Source of the DNA: Heliopora coerulea
Lineage: Eukaryota; Cnidaria; Anthozoa; Scleralcyonacea; Helioporidae
Assembly: GCA_030142905.1 (NCBI GenBank)
Contig: JASJOG010000579.1
Span: forward strand, 1-64,000
DNA: 64,000 nt
Direction of reading: 5' to 3'
A program made the position numbers and the translations under genes. Positions 33,621 through 46,945 of the stretch are shown one piece after another (position 1 is the stretch's first letter; every line of letters begins with the position of its first letter). The notes under the pieces are model-generated. The model was not told where the DNA came from. It did no database searches and was given only the letters and a program-made list of their open reading frames with translations.

Positions 33621-36600
33621 TTTATGTTACGAGTAGGCGCACGGCATTAGCAGGCTATAATCTCACATGTCTAATAACTCACTCACTTTGTTGCGAATGG
33701 CTATTTTCATGGGAAGATTCAGAGCTTGCAGATGTAGTGGCAAGAAGTCTTTCTTTATCAACCTGAAGTACAAAAGATATAATAAGACGATGAATGCATT
33801 GCGTACTCGGCGTGAACATGAAAGCAAGTGATGTAGCTATTATACCAAAGTAACTTGGACATGATATTACTAGCGTAAGAATATGAGAAACTGTGAAAAA
33901 AAAGTCATTTTCATTTTGGAATTATTTTCCTTCCAGTTATGGTAAAACTGTTACTGATGTATAAAAGAAGAAAGAAAGGAAGCTCTTACACAACTTTTCC
34001 TACAGGCCCTGATGTGTCATGGGAAGGTTGCAGTATTTTCGTAATTTTGGCGCGAAATAAATTTCCCAAAGAACTGAAATAGGCAAATCAATGTCTGAAT
34101 TACAGAACCTTTAAAATCACGAATTTAATTATCTACCAGTTCTTTTTGCAAAAATATGGAGACTTCATTGCTAAGTTCTGTCGAAAACAAACACGCATCA
34201 ACGGTCAGGGTTCGAAATTAGCTTTCTTCCAGTTGTCCCTGAAACAAAAATTTTCTCTGGGCAACCAAAGTTTGGTAAACAGTTGCCTAAATTGACTGCC
34301 CTCGCTTTTTCATGAAACGCAGGTGACATGTAATTGAACTCGCAATATATCAGTATTATTCAAAACGATGATCATTGTACGTTGCAAGCTGACACAGTTA
34401 AGAAGTAAACATATTATTTATGTGTGATGAAGGTTGGTTTCATTTGGCTGATAAAAAGGTTTGGGTAATCAAATTCTTTCTCCGATAACCTGAAAAGATC
34501 CTGGGTTTTATAAAGGACAACCAAGAAAAAAATTTAATTTCGAACCCTGAACGGTGCCACGACTTTTCAGTCTTTATTTTGTTTAAGAGATTTGGCAGGC
34601 CCTTGCAGAAGTGTTTGCAATCTTCCATGACACATCGTGAGAGACTATTGAAGAAGCCGGTTCTTACACGCATCTGGAGGACTGGCTTGTACGATGAACC
34701 CTATCATCATGTGACCAGATTTTTTCTGCTCCTTCCTATGATCAGACGTTTATCCCCCATTCGCCAACCCACGAATAGGTCGGAATAACGAAATATGGCA
34801 TTCATGTAAAAAAGAATTAGGAGCCATTTTATCCCTGGACAATAACATCGACAGTGAAGAAAATGTTGTGAAAAGTGGCTAGTGTAAGTGGTTGTCCTGA
34901 GAAAGATGGTTGTTTGCTTTTGAAATAGTCTGGTATGGCTGGTCTGGCTTGTCTAGCTCAACTTAAATAAATAACGTTTGGCTCGACTTGAAACCGCCCG
35001 TAACATGTGATAAAACATAGGTATTAATCAATGTCGCAGAAAGTATAAAATAAAAAGTCGCCAATGACTTCTGGTTCATTTCACTACTTGACTTCCGATC
35101 ATTTCCTCGAAAATTCTATGGTGACATACATCCCAAGCTGAATATTTGTTCAACACCAAGTAAATTAGGTTAATTCCAAGCATTCTTCCTCTTGACTCAC
35201 AAGTTTATATTCTGCTGGAGCAGAGCTTGCAATGTAAAATGACATTTGGACTGGTTAGATCTAGGTAATCGGCGGACTACTAACGACGCATTTATGTTTA
35301 TGAATTGATGAGTAATTTAATGGACAGTGACACATGTGTAACTAATTAAGGCGTGGACTTTCACAGTTATGACGCCCTCTCGCAAGATATTCCCTTAGAT
35401 CTGCTAAATCTATCCTTAATGAGCGACAGGTATGGTTATATAGTCATGCATGGAGAGACTGGAATTCAGAGAAGGGGTCATGCATTTATAACAGTTTCAA
35501 TGTTTTCTTCTCTTTTTTATTTATATTTTTATATTTTTATATTTTTAATATTTTAATAGTTACATCCTGCCACATAGCCTTATTCTAAGTCATCTTCAGA
35601 TGAAAAAAACCACCTAAACAAACACTGTAACCAGTCTAAACTAAATTAATGAAACAAGTTTACGCTTTGAACAAATATTAAACTTGTAGCTGAATTCTGC
35701 TTACACAGTGACGAACCTGTTCCACTGAAGTTGTTTTGCGTTCCACCAAAGGTCGTATACGTACTTTAGCGAAACAATTTTTCCCGTGATGGTTTTCACC
35801 ATCACAACACTTTAGTAAAAAGCGCTTATCCAGTCCTTTCAAGTCCATCCCATCACCAACATTGTTATGCATTGTGGTAATACCATCTGGAAGAAATCTA
35901 AACACAGAAAATCTTACAGTTATCCAGCATCATTGATCCACACTAGTAATTTGTCTGATATACTTTTTTCGTGTGATAACTGCATTTCCCCAGTTGACCA
36001 ACTATTAAAATCTGTTAGCAGCTTTTCCCCCAACCTCATGTCATAACCGATTCGCGCGAGTAATGTTTGTGAAACACATGATTTCTAACGTCATGTAAAG
36101 TGCAAGAGGTCAAAATTAGGAAGGCTGGTTCCTAACTCTCTTCAAAGGCATTATAGTTAGTACGAAGGCCAATGCAGAAGTACAATTTCGAAAAAGACAA
36201 AAAAACCTAACTTTTTATATGCAGTTTCAAAGAAAGAACAACTTTTATTACTTTTGTTTTGATGATTATTTTGTTTGGTTATGATTATTTGATTTGATGA
36301 TGATTTTGATGATTATGACAACGATGATGACGATAGTGATAATGACAAAATACATCGATGAAGTGTAAATAACATAAAATGTTCAAATCCATTAAAGGTT
36401 ATGAGATTTAATATGAAGAAACGTTTTCAATTTATTTTTAAACAAAGTCTCTAATACTTTTCAAGGAGAATTCCCTTGTAGTGTAGAACATCAGAAGTAA
36501 ATGATTAACTACGTCGAACTGATAAAAATTTGGTTTTGGGTGTAGACAGAAGTTCATTGTTACACCTTTCGTAAAAGCAACATCGTTCTTTTATTTCTAT

Positions 36601-39600
36601 TAATTCAAAAATATACGTCTGAGCTTGACCATGAACGACCTTAAACTCAATGGTAAGTACTTTAAATAAATCAGATCAATCGTTCGGACCTGAGGAAAAT
36701 GCAAACCCACAATACATGGAAAAGATTGAGAACAACAACAAACGTTACGCACAATTCTAACAGCACCATCTTGAAAAACTGGGTAGCAGAATGTTTAATA
36801 GTATTAATCATGGTTGCAATACTTCTGAAACTCGGTTAGTCTTGTTATTTAGAATCACTTGCTCAAAATGTTCCGCACTCACATGCAGTGAAAACGATTC
36901 TGTTTGTCAAGAGATCACATAAAATTCGAGTTAAACAATTTTTGAATCAGTTTTTGTTAAAAAAATAGCTACTGCTTTGCTTGTACTCTCACATATTTTG
37001 AAGCGTACTGACATGCACATGCCCAAACGCACAATTTTGCATCCTTTTCAATCTAAGTAAGACGTCATGGAGCCAAGGTATTCCAACTAACCTTACAATG
37101 TTATCAAGAAGAGGCAAATGTTCTTTCTCATTTAACTGAACACAGAAAAAGACTTCCTGTTCACATCTAAGGCGTGTTTGAAGAATTTCTCCCTCAAAGC
37201 CCCACTTTCTTTTCACTTCCTCTGAGTGGAGTATAGAAGCCAACACAGCCGAAAGGATATTCGGTTTTTCGTTTGTATTGTGTGCTGCCAGAACAATTGC
37301 GGTGTAAACTGCTGGTGAAGAATGTTTAAGGTCATTGGTAATTTCTACACTAGTTTGTTCATCCTTCTTTGCAACCATGGACAGTCTAAAAATATAGTAA
37401 TAGTAAACTTCTTTAACAATTCGCGAATAATCTTCTAAGACGACTATTAGATAAAAAATAGTTGGTAAAGTGTTGGGCTGGAGTATCAAAGGTTGTGGGT
37501 TGGATGATCTTGTAGTTCAGTAGGTAGAATGTTGGACTGAAGTATCAAAGGTTGTGGTTTGGATGATCTTGTAGTTCAGTTGGTAGAGTGTTGAACTAAA
37601 GTATCAAAGATTGTAGGTTAGATGGTTTTGTAGTTCAGTTGGCAGAGTTCACTTATTTTGGTTGAGTTCATTTAGTTCGTTTGGTACACATTAAAGTTTA
37701 AGGTTAGTTGATCTTAGGTTATATGAAGTGTGGAATTTGAGAATCAAAAGGATGTGAACTAAATCTTTTCTTCACGTCGGATAATTCACTTCTCGGTGTC
37801 TTAAGATGCTGAAGCTTAGGATACTGAGATGGCAAATGGTAAAAACTTGGCGAATCAAGGCATGTAGGTAATTTTCTTAACTTACTTGCAGAAATGCTCC
37901 ACAGAAAATGTCATTTTTAGTTTATACTTTGTCAAGCGTTCCACCATTGCATTCACAGCATCTTCTGCACTTCTCCATTTGTGCGTATTATGGGAATCCT
38001 TATGGCTGCGTAACAGCACTCCATATTTTGAGGAAAAGGGAAACTTCATGCCAACAGGGAAAAACTTTTCGTTCATATCTGCTATGTCTTCATGGCAGTA
38101 TACCAGCTCTACGTCAACAAGTTTTAGAAAAGGTTTCTCCTGCCCAGAAACCTTGATAACTGGAAAGCACACCAAATCCTCATTGAGCCACGTATTCATA
38201 TCATGGACTTCATCAGCTGGGAACAACTGAAATGAACACAAACAAAATAAATTATTACCAGCTGACTATTTCCCAAATCAAAAAAAGTAAAAAAAATTCC
38301 GTAAATAAGATAATCTTGTGAAGTTAAGATTTGAGTTGAATAGCAAGACGAAAGATGAATAAAGGTGATAGTTTGAGTTTATTTCAAACTTATTGTCAAA
38401 CCTAAACTCAAGATAGTTCATTCAGGTAGGACTTCAGGTATCAACAGTCGATAAATGCTCCTGCCAAATGCCTTGCCTATATTTCCAATTATATAACGAG
38501 TAAACTGTACTTGGTATGTTTATGTCCATAGTTTAATCATCGCTTGCCAAAGTTATTTTTTACCTGAAGTCTTATCTGTTGATGAATTCATGTCATCAAA
38601 AGAAATTCTGGATTCTTCAGAAGAATCAGACAGTTATTCACTGAGGATTGCGTCTATCAATCTTTCTCATGACGTTACCCCTGATACCATTCCGATCTAT
38701 TTCCCCGCTATTTACGCTTAAGTCAACTGTAAATCAAGCAATAAGTAAGTAAAATATCACTAAAAAGCGATGAAGGGCGCGTTAACAATGGTCTGCTCCT
38801 GAGCCCTAATGTGCCATCATATATACACCATCTTCTCTACTCTTAACTTTGCCTACATAGCTGGGTCAGTGCCGTTTTGAACTAGTGAAGCCACAAGAAC
38901 TAGATTCCAGCTTGTCATTCCATACATACCATCTCCTCATAGCTTTCTCCCAGTTTTGTCCTTGTCAAGCAATCCTGCTCAATTTTTAAACATTACTTTA
39001 ACATTTGGACACCTTCAAAAGTCTTGTGGACTTACCTGGACACTAAGATGGCATTTTTCTTCCACAGCACCAGCTGGAAAACTTAATTTCAGTTGACTCT
39101 CGTCTCCATAAGATTTAGAGTGAACATAAGCTTCCGTTGGTTGTACAACGATATCGTCTGACCTGATCCTAGCAGCTACAACCAATGTACCAGTTTCTAC
39201 GATAGTGGCTTTTGCAATTGGCAAATGATTGATTATTTCACTGAAATCTGACAGAATTTCCTCTGGAAGATCTGAAGTTAAAAAGCAAACTTTATTTATT
39301 TTCTTGAATTACGGTTGTTCCAAACTACTTGATTTTGCCTAATACAATTTCAGAATAATCCTCAGGAGAACATGAAGAGAATATTTCATGAATTAACCAT
39401 TAATGAAATCTTCTCTTCATGTCGCCTAATACAACCTGACCAACAAACAGACTTCTACCAGTACATTACCTTCGGGTTTACTAAATCGTTCCGTAGTTAA
39501 ATCTTCAACTTCGGTTGCCAATCTCTGTACAGTAAGGTCATAGTAGTCAGCATTGGCCCCATCCTCAGCGGCTGAGTGGGAGAGAAAAACTGTGACAGGT

Positions 39601-42600
39601 TTATCGAAGGAAACGTTTTCAGGTTCCATCTTCATAATCTTGCTACAGAATGCATCTCCATTTCTTGGCCTTACCAGAATGTCTTTGTATCTTACGCGAC
39701 TGCATCTTAAGATGACTGGGTTCGAAACTGCGTGAGCGGGAAACTGGAGATAAGCACTGGCAGCAGGAATGACAATACTTTTAGACTGTTCACCACTGGT
39801 AAAACTAACAACGAAAAATTATCAATCATTTGTCAATGAGGGCAAATCAAACAACGATACAAATAAAGCATTCAGTAAATGGTTTGAATCCGGGTTTTAC
39901 AAATGTTGTTCTTCGCACATTTTGTAATGTTGTATTTCGAACATCCAGATTATTGTTTTGGTTTGTCTGACGTTTCGGTTTCTTGTACGGAGACAATCTT
40001 CAGAGACGTTAATGATAGCAGTGGAAGAACTGATAATGACAGAAATGCAATCATTAACGTCATTCTGAAGATGGTCTCCGTACAGGAAACCGAAACGTCA
40101 GACTTAAACCAAAACAACGATCTGGATGAGCGAAATACAACATTACAGACAACCCACCCCCCAAAACAAAAATAAACAAAGTTGTCTTGGCAACTTAACA
40201 TTTTCAACACTCTGCTTGTTACATGACTCATATCCTATTGATTTACAAGACGATCTTTTCAAAATATGCCTTTGCTTCAAATTTTCCAAAATATATAGTT
40301 GTTTATATTTTCGATTTTGACAACAATTGTGGCGATCGACTCATGAAGTAGTTGGTATCGCATTGCAAAAGAAGAATTATCAGGATTAACACGGCCTGAG
40401 ACCGCAAATCGTCGAAATCCTTGCAAGTCGATGGTTACAGCGTCTTACTAGTCATTATACCTTCTAACTTTTTACAGGCACAACAAGTTTTAAAAAATGT
40501 TCTTTTTTATTTTTTATTTACTTTTCTAAATTTTTTGTCACCTAAGTTATGCGTAAATTCGTAAACTGGTTAAACAAAAAAATTAGTGATGATAGACAAT
40601 AGTATCAAAGGTTGTTTTGAGTTGCATGATGGACAAGAAAAGTAGAAAACATTACCTGGGCTGTCCAAACCGTAAAACACACGAAAAAAATGGCAGTGAC
40701 TTCAGTTTCAGAATAAGAACTACGACGACTTAAATAACAACAAAAACAACACCAACCGCAACAGAATTACAGTTATCTACAGATAATCATAATCATAATT
40801 TTAACAATAACGGCAAGAGAAAAACGAAAAAAGTGAAATTATCAATAGTGAATAAATAAACAAACAAACAAACCAACGAAGAAACAAACAAGCGCACAGT
40901 TAAATAAATGAACAGAGAAATCAAAGAACGAACGCTTACTCAATTTCATGCGCAACAGTTCCAGTCTGGTTCACTTCCACAGCTCTTATGAATCCTGAGT
41001 TCATCTTGTCTAAAGGAATAAAAGCATTACAAAAATTCAGCCAAACAGGAATTCGGTTTCTGTCACATCTATTCTCAGTGACAGTGTAGAAGAAAAGTAC
41101 AAATTCATATGCTGTAGGTAAAAAAAACTAAAAACGTCATAAACTCGTTAAGCTGAGATTAGTACCTCAAATATAACTGAATAAAAATAGAACAGTGAAC
41201 TCGGGTTTGGAATTAGACTTCTGATATTGGTTCAGTTGATTGTTTAAACTGAAAAAGTGGGACATTAAAATCAGGTGATGTATAAGGTTCCTAAAATTAC
41301 ATCAAGTGAGTAGTAAAACTGAATATATGCACTGCAGTGTACTCAGTTAGGACACAAAGTATTTCATAGTAGTTAAAGTGACAAACCCACGGAATATATG
41401 TTGAACAATCAACCTATCTGGGATTCATAACCATTAATATTCACTTCAAGTGACAGGCCAAAATTAATGTATTTAAGACAGTGAATTTAGGTGAGATAGA
41501 AAGTATTTCACACTAGCTCAATTGCCAAGTCCAGCTAAGTGTGCAATGGGAAGTGAAGAGTAGCGAGACTTTAGGTGTTTGATACTACTCCGAACGATGA
41601 AGTAAGATTGGCTAACCAGGGATGAATTCTCAGCTTATCGCTGCTGACAACTGAGCTAGTGACATTAAGTTTCTTATTTGTTGCTCTATCACAAACTGCC
41701 CTCATATGATCTCGCAGCTCAGCGGCAACGGCGTAAGATTATACGCCTAAAAATGCATCAATAATATATAATCATATTAGAACACGGCTCTTCTCAAAAA
41801 AGCATGAGCTCGGAGACAGTGCAATTTTAACTCACATGCATATAGTATGATAAACTACATATAGTATGATAAACCTCATTCATCTCTGTAAGTCGCGTCC
41901 TTAGTTCAATTTATGAGCCTCGATTTTTGCCAAACTCTCTTTAAATCGCGGTGGTTGGTATAAGCACACGTGGCAGGTATTTTCCTATTATAATCTCTAT
42001 TACAATGTCTGTTTTCCAGACAATCGGAAACTGTTTCGTAGACAAACATAAATTTAACACCCTAGTAAGAGAACACGCTATAGCAGGTGCAGCAACTTTA
42101 AGGATCTTCACGCTAACGCCTTCATCACCAGTTGCCTTATACGGGCGACAGAGGCACCAGGCGGGAATCGCAGACGGAGAAGAAATAATAAAGCCCAGCA
42201 ATAAACACGCAAAATAGGCATATTAAAGGTTTATAATGTAATTCTAACGTTTCGTTGCTGCACATAACATCCTCAGAGAATGAATAACTTATATTACAAG
42301 GTGATGATATATAATGGTATGTTACATGATATGTAAACGAGATATTGGCTTAAGAACGGAAGTGGGAAGGATAGAAGGAAACAGCAGACTGAGATGTAGT
42401 GAAAAGGTCGAGAAACGAAAGGTCCTAAAATAAAGAAAGTGGAAAAGAGCCCATGTTGGCATTAGCCTCCAAATTCGCACTCAGATTCAGAAGTTATGCT
42501 CCAGTGCTTTCCCTCACATTAACCTCCGCTTTGTTTTCCGTCCTTCTCTCCGATTGTCTCACTTTTTTGTCTTTAAGGACAGGATTCCCAGGGCCTTGAG

Positions 42601-45600
42601 ATCTCGTGTCGTTGACCATTTTAATTGTCAATGTTGTAGTTCGTTGTATGTCGGCTAGATGAGTCGGCTTCTCCACACACGAATCTCAGAGCACTTGGGC
42701 ATTTCTGCACTTACTGGCAAAAAACGAGTCAATCCTCCTCCGACTAGCATCCTGTCATATCATTGTGACACTGGACACCCTGTCTCGCCTGATGACTTCA
42801 CCATCTTGTCTTCTTCCTTCAACTCTGAACTTCTCGTCAGAGAAAGTCTGCTTATCCGCAAACTCAATCCATCGCTTAATGCCAACATGGGCTCTTTTCT
42901 ACTTTCTTCATTTTAAGACTTTTCGTTTCTCGACCTTTCCACTACATCTCAGTCTGCTGTTTACTTTTGTCCTTCCCACTTCCGTTGTTACGCCAATATC
43001 TCGTCTACATATCATGTAACATACCATTATATATCATCACCTTGTAATATAAGTTATTCATTCTCTGAGGATGTTGCATGCAGCAACGAAACGTTAGAAT
43101 TACATTATAAACCTTTAAATATGGCTATTTTGCGTGTTTTCTGCTGGGCTTTATTATTTCTTCTCCAGTTGCCTTATGTGATGGAATAGACAACAACAAT
43201 TCTAATACATCCTTTTGAACAACAGGCGACATCTCAGAGTTACTATCTGGTATAAAACTAATATCAGACGGACATTGGTACCTGCCAAACGATGCAAGGA
43301 TTTTCTTAGGCTGGTCAATAAAGTAACAGTTGAAAATCTCAGCAATAGTTTTATTTTCAGTTATTACTGCGTCGTTCTCAGCTATTTGCAATATTCCGTT
43401 TTTCTTTTCACTGCCATCCTTAGACAAACACTTGATCAAGTTCCAAAGTTTACTTGAATTATTCTTGTGTTCAGAAGCCTTTTCTTTAATATAGTCTTGC
43501 TTAGTTTTCTAAATCAATTTATTCACGCTATTTTTGACGATTGGTCGTCCATCATCTGAAGTAATCAACTGTCTTTCCATTCCCTTTCAGTATTAAATAT
43601 TTGCATGAAAAAGAAAACGTCGTAAGGTATTCTCGTACCTGTATTCAGCTGACGTAATAAGGGGAACCGGCCATTCTGTATCAACTTTATGAATGTTGTT
43701 TATCACAGTTATTCATGTGTAAGCCTTGTCACTGTACAAATTCATAACGTCGAAAGGGATGTCACTGTGTTGAGACAATTTCGTGTCGAAAATCTTAGAC
43801 TGAAAAAATTACCTGTAGTTCTCACTCATTTGCTTTAAAAGCAGTTCAGAAATTTTCATGTCAAGACTTGTCAGTGCACTCGAAAAGTGTACTGACTGTT
43901 GTGGAAGTCACTGTTGCATTATAATGTAGATATATAAGATATCAAGGACCGAAGTTGGTTAATTCACTTGTCGATTAAATTATCAACTCTGTAGTAATTG
44001 TCAGATAATTGTAATTATCAGATAATAATTATAATTATAATTGTAATTATTTTATAAAGTAATTATCAGATAGAATGTCATTGATATAAATACTTTGGGC
44101 CCTCTCTGTAAGATACGCTTTGAACCAGCAGATGGAAGAGTTACTTAGACCAAAATCACTTAACTTTGTTAACAACAATTCATGATCAAGAGTATCAAAC
44201 ACTTTGGTTAGATCTAAAAACACCAGACCTGTAAATTTTCCTTTGTCGATATTTTGTAATATAGTATTTGTAATATCAATTAGACTGGTACTAGTAGAGT
44301 AAAGTGGTCGGAATCCTGATTGAGTAATAGACAGGAATTTATGTTTCTGTAGAAAATTATATACCGTTCAATGGACAGCCTTTTCCTGAATCTTAGCGAA
44401 GACTGGAGGAACTGAGATTGGACGGTAGTTAGTAGGGTTGGATTTCGAACCAGACTTATGAATAGGAGTTACAATGGCATGTTTCCAATTGGAAGGAATT
44501 GATCCCTCATTTATTGATCTGTTCATGAGAACTGCTAAAGGTTTTGCAATTGCATCAGCAACATCCTTGAGAAGACGAGCAAGTATATTGGGTAAGCCAG
44601 TAGATTTGTTACTTTTTAGTTTCTTAAGTTCTTTAGATACAAAGGATCCGATAATTTGTTGAAAGTTGTATGACGAGTATTTTGTAGCTGATCTGGATGC
44701 CGACAATACTGAATCCACACCCTATCTCAATGTTACAATTGTGGATAAAAAGTATTGGCCAAAGCTTATTGAGATCTCTGTGGGTTCCTGAATAATACCC
44801 TTTGTCTATAATGATTCGATATTTGATGTTTTGGCATTAGTAGCAGTGACGGTCTTCAAGGTTTTCCACAGCTTAAAGGAGTCCTTTATATTTTCCTCGA
44901 TCGCACTGAAGTAAAACTCACGCTTTGCTTTTCTAATCCATTCTTCTGTTGACTTTTGTTTTTGTACCCGTTTGTGATGGACATCACGTTTCCGCATCAT
45001 TTCCCTAATCTCACTAATGAGCCATGGTAGACTGTCAACACGCATTCTCTTTGTAACAAGAGGTGCGTGTTTATCAGCTGTTGTGTTAAATGTTTCAGCA
45101 AATGCGTCCCAGGCTTCATCAACAGTTAAACAGGTGTCGATTTTGTTCCATGAGGCCTCATGCAAATCAGCAACAAAGTTTTCGGTTGGGTAGTTCTTGA
45201 AACTTCTGTATTAAATATTTTTCCTGGGACCTCGTAGCTTTTTCACTCGTCTGGTTAAAAATATAAGCAAGTGATCACTGACTGAGCATTGTAGAACACC
45301 CGACTTAATAATTTTCTCAATATCAGTAGCAAATGCCAGATCTATGGTTGTGAAAGAATGCTTTGTAGTATGTGTAGGTGCCTTGATAAGTTGATTGAAT
45401 TGGTACACGTTAAAGAGTTGCAGAAGTTCTTTAGAGATTTTGGGCAGTCGTTTAGAAAGCATATCACAATAAAAGTCCCCTAATATAAGTGTCTCGACTC
45501 CCTCACTGGCTGTCTGCTTAAGAGCATTGACCAAACTTGCTTTAAAGGCTTCAAAATCAGCGTTAGGCGGTTTAATAAAGCGAGCAAACAAGGGTCTTTT

Positions 45601-46900
45601 TTGATTTGAGAAAGTTATTTCTAACCATGTAGTTTCGATGCCTTGGGTGAGATCTGATCGTTGCCTAGCCATAAGTTTGGTGTTGTAATATATAGCTGTG
45701 CCGCCCCCTCTTTGTGAATCATTTCGGTCCGTTCTAATGATGTTATAACCATCGATGTGGAGTTCAGCATCTGACCAAGTTGAATTTAGCCAGGTTTCGC
45801 TCAAACACGTCACGTCAAACGGATTGTCATTCATGAGGATTTCGAATTCATAATGGTGCTTGGGGAGACTTTGGATGTTAAGATGGACAATTTTGAGACC
45901 AGGAGAGTAAACAACTGGGTATGTCCATCCTGGATTAGGACAAATATCACCAACTAGGAGTAGTAGAGCGGCCAAGGAACATTATTGTACAAGTTTGGAA
46001 AGTTTGATCAGTTTCATCGTCGCCGATATTTCTGTGGTCTTGGTCTTTGCCTTCAGCGACACTGAGAACATCTGAGTTGTGGATACAATTTTACCTGCAT
46101 AAAAACTGTTTAGAGAGAGTATTCGGTCAATGAGATGCGTTTTCGGACGATAGTCCTCTAAGCAGAAAATAGCTAATGCAGAAAACTTATAATCTTTGCC
46201 ACTCGCCATTTATATGAGTGCCACCGTCGCAATCTTGTCTTGCCTTAAATCAGATTAACTGATATTATTTATCGATTGCAACCGCCTCGTAACATGAACA
46301 CTCTTAAAGTTCGAGAGAATAACGTTTACATAACGATTACAAAGAATTTAACAGACAGAACCCAAAGTGTATGAAGTCATAACAAAACAAATAGCTAAAA
46401 TCTTAGCAGCATTAGTAATCCCATGCTTCCCTAAGCAAAATTGCCATTAAATACACACTTTCCCAACGCTCTGATTCGGTTGTTAAAAAAGGTAACTTTT
46501 CATTAATTAACGGAAACTTTAAGGACAAATTCTAAGGATATGGCAAATAAAAATTTTAAGTTTTCTCTGCAGACTTTGGTTGGACCCATAAGCCATTTTT
46601 TCTCAAATTAAATTAGACTGATCAACCAAAGTACCCGGAACTAAAATTGATTAATTGCTAACCCAGGATTAGTATTAGCCGTCCTTTTAACAACTGGTCC
46701 CAGTAAATTACTTAGCTTTTACTTTTACTTACTTTACTTTACTACTGCTTACCAGGTTTTGCTACTGATTCGCTTGCGTCGTTGGATTCCTGAACACCAT
46801 CTGTGCAAAAAAAAAAAAATGGATTCTTGTTATTGTTACACTGTTATGACTAGTATTCAGGAAAATATTCTAATGAGGATGGTACTGGAAATAAACCATT

Positions 46901-46945
<45 letters not shown>

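Larger units (their letters stand above)
42141..43164 (+). mobile_element. Penelope-like element with inverted pseudo-LTRs and 13-bp target duplication
   Basis: CCAGTTGCCTTAT flanks the insert at 42128-42140 and 43165-43177. Inside, about 295 bases at 42176-42470 are the reverse complement of 42870-43164 (AGAAGAAATAATAAAGCCC ... GAGCCCATGTTGGCATTA). The centre encodes the end of a PLE GIY-YIG endonuclease that runs into the right arm. Inverted pseudo-LTRs with a truncated body are a known PLE configuration. The insertion splits a LINE. Confidence 0.8.
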
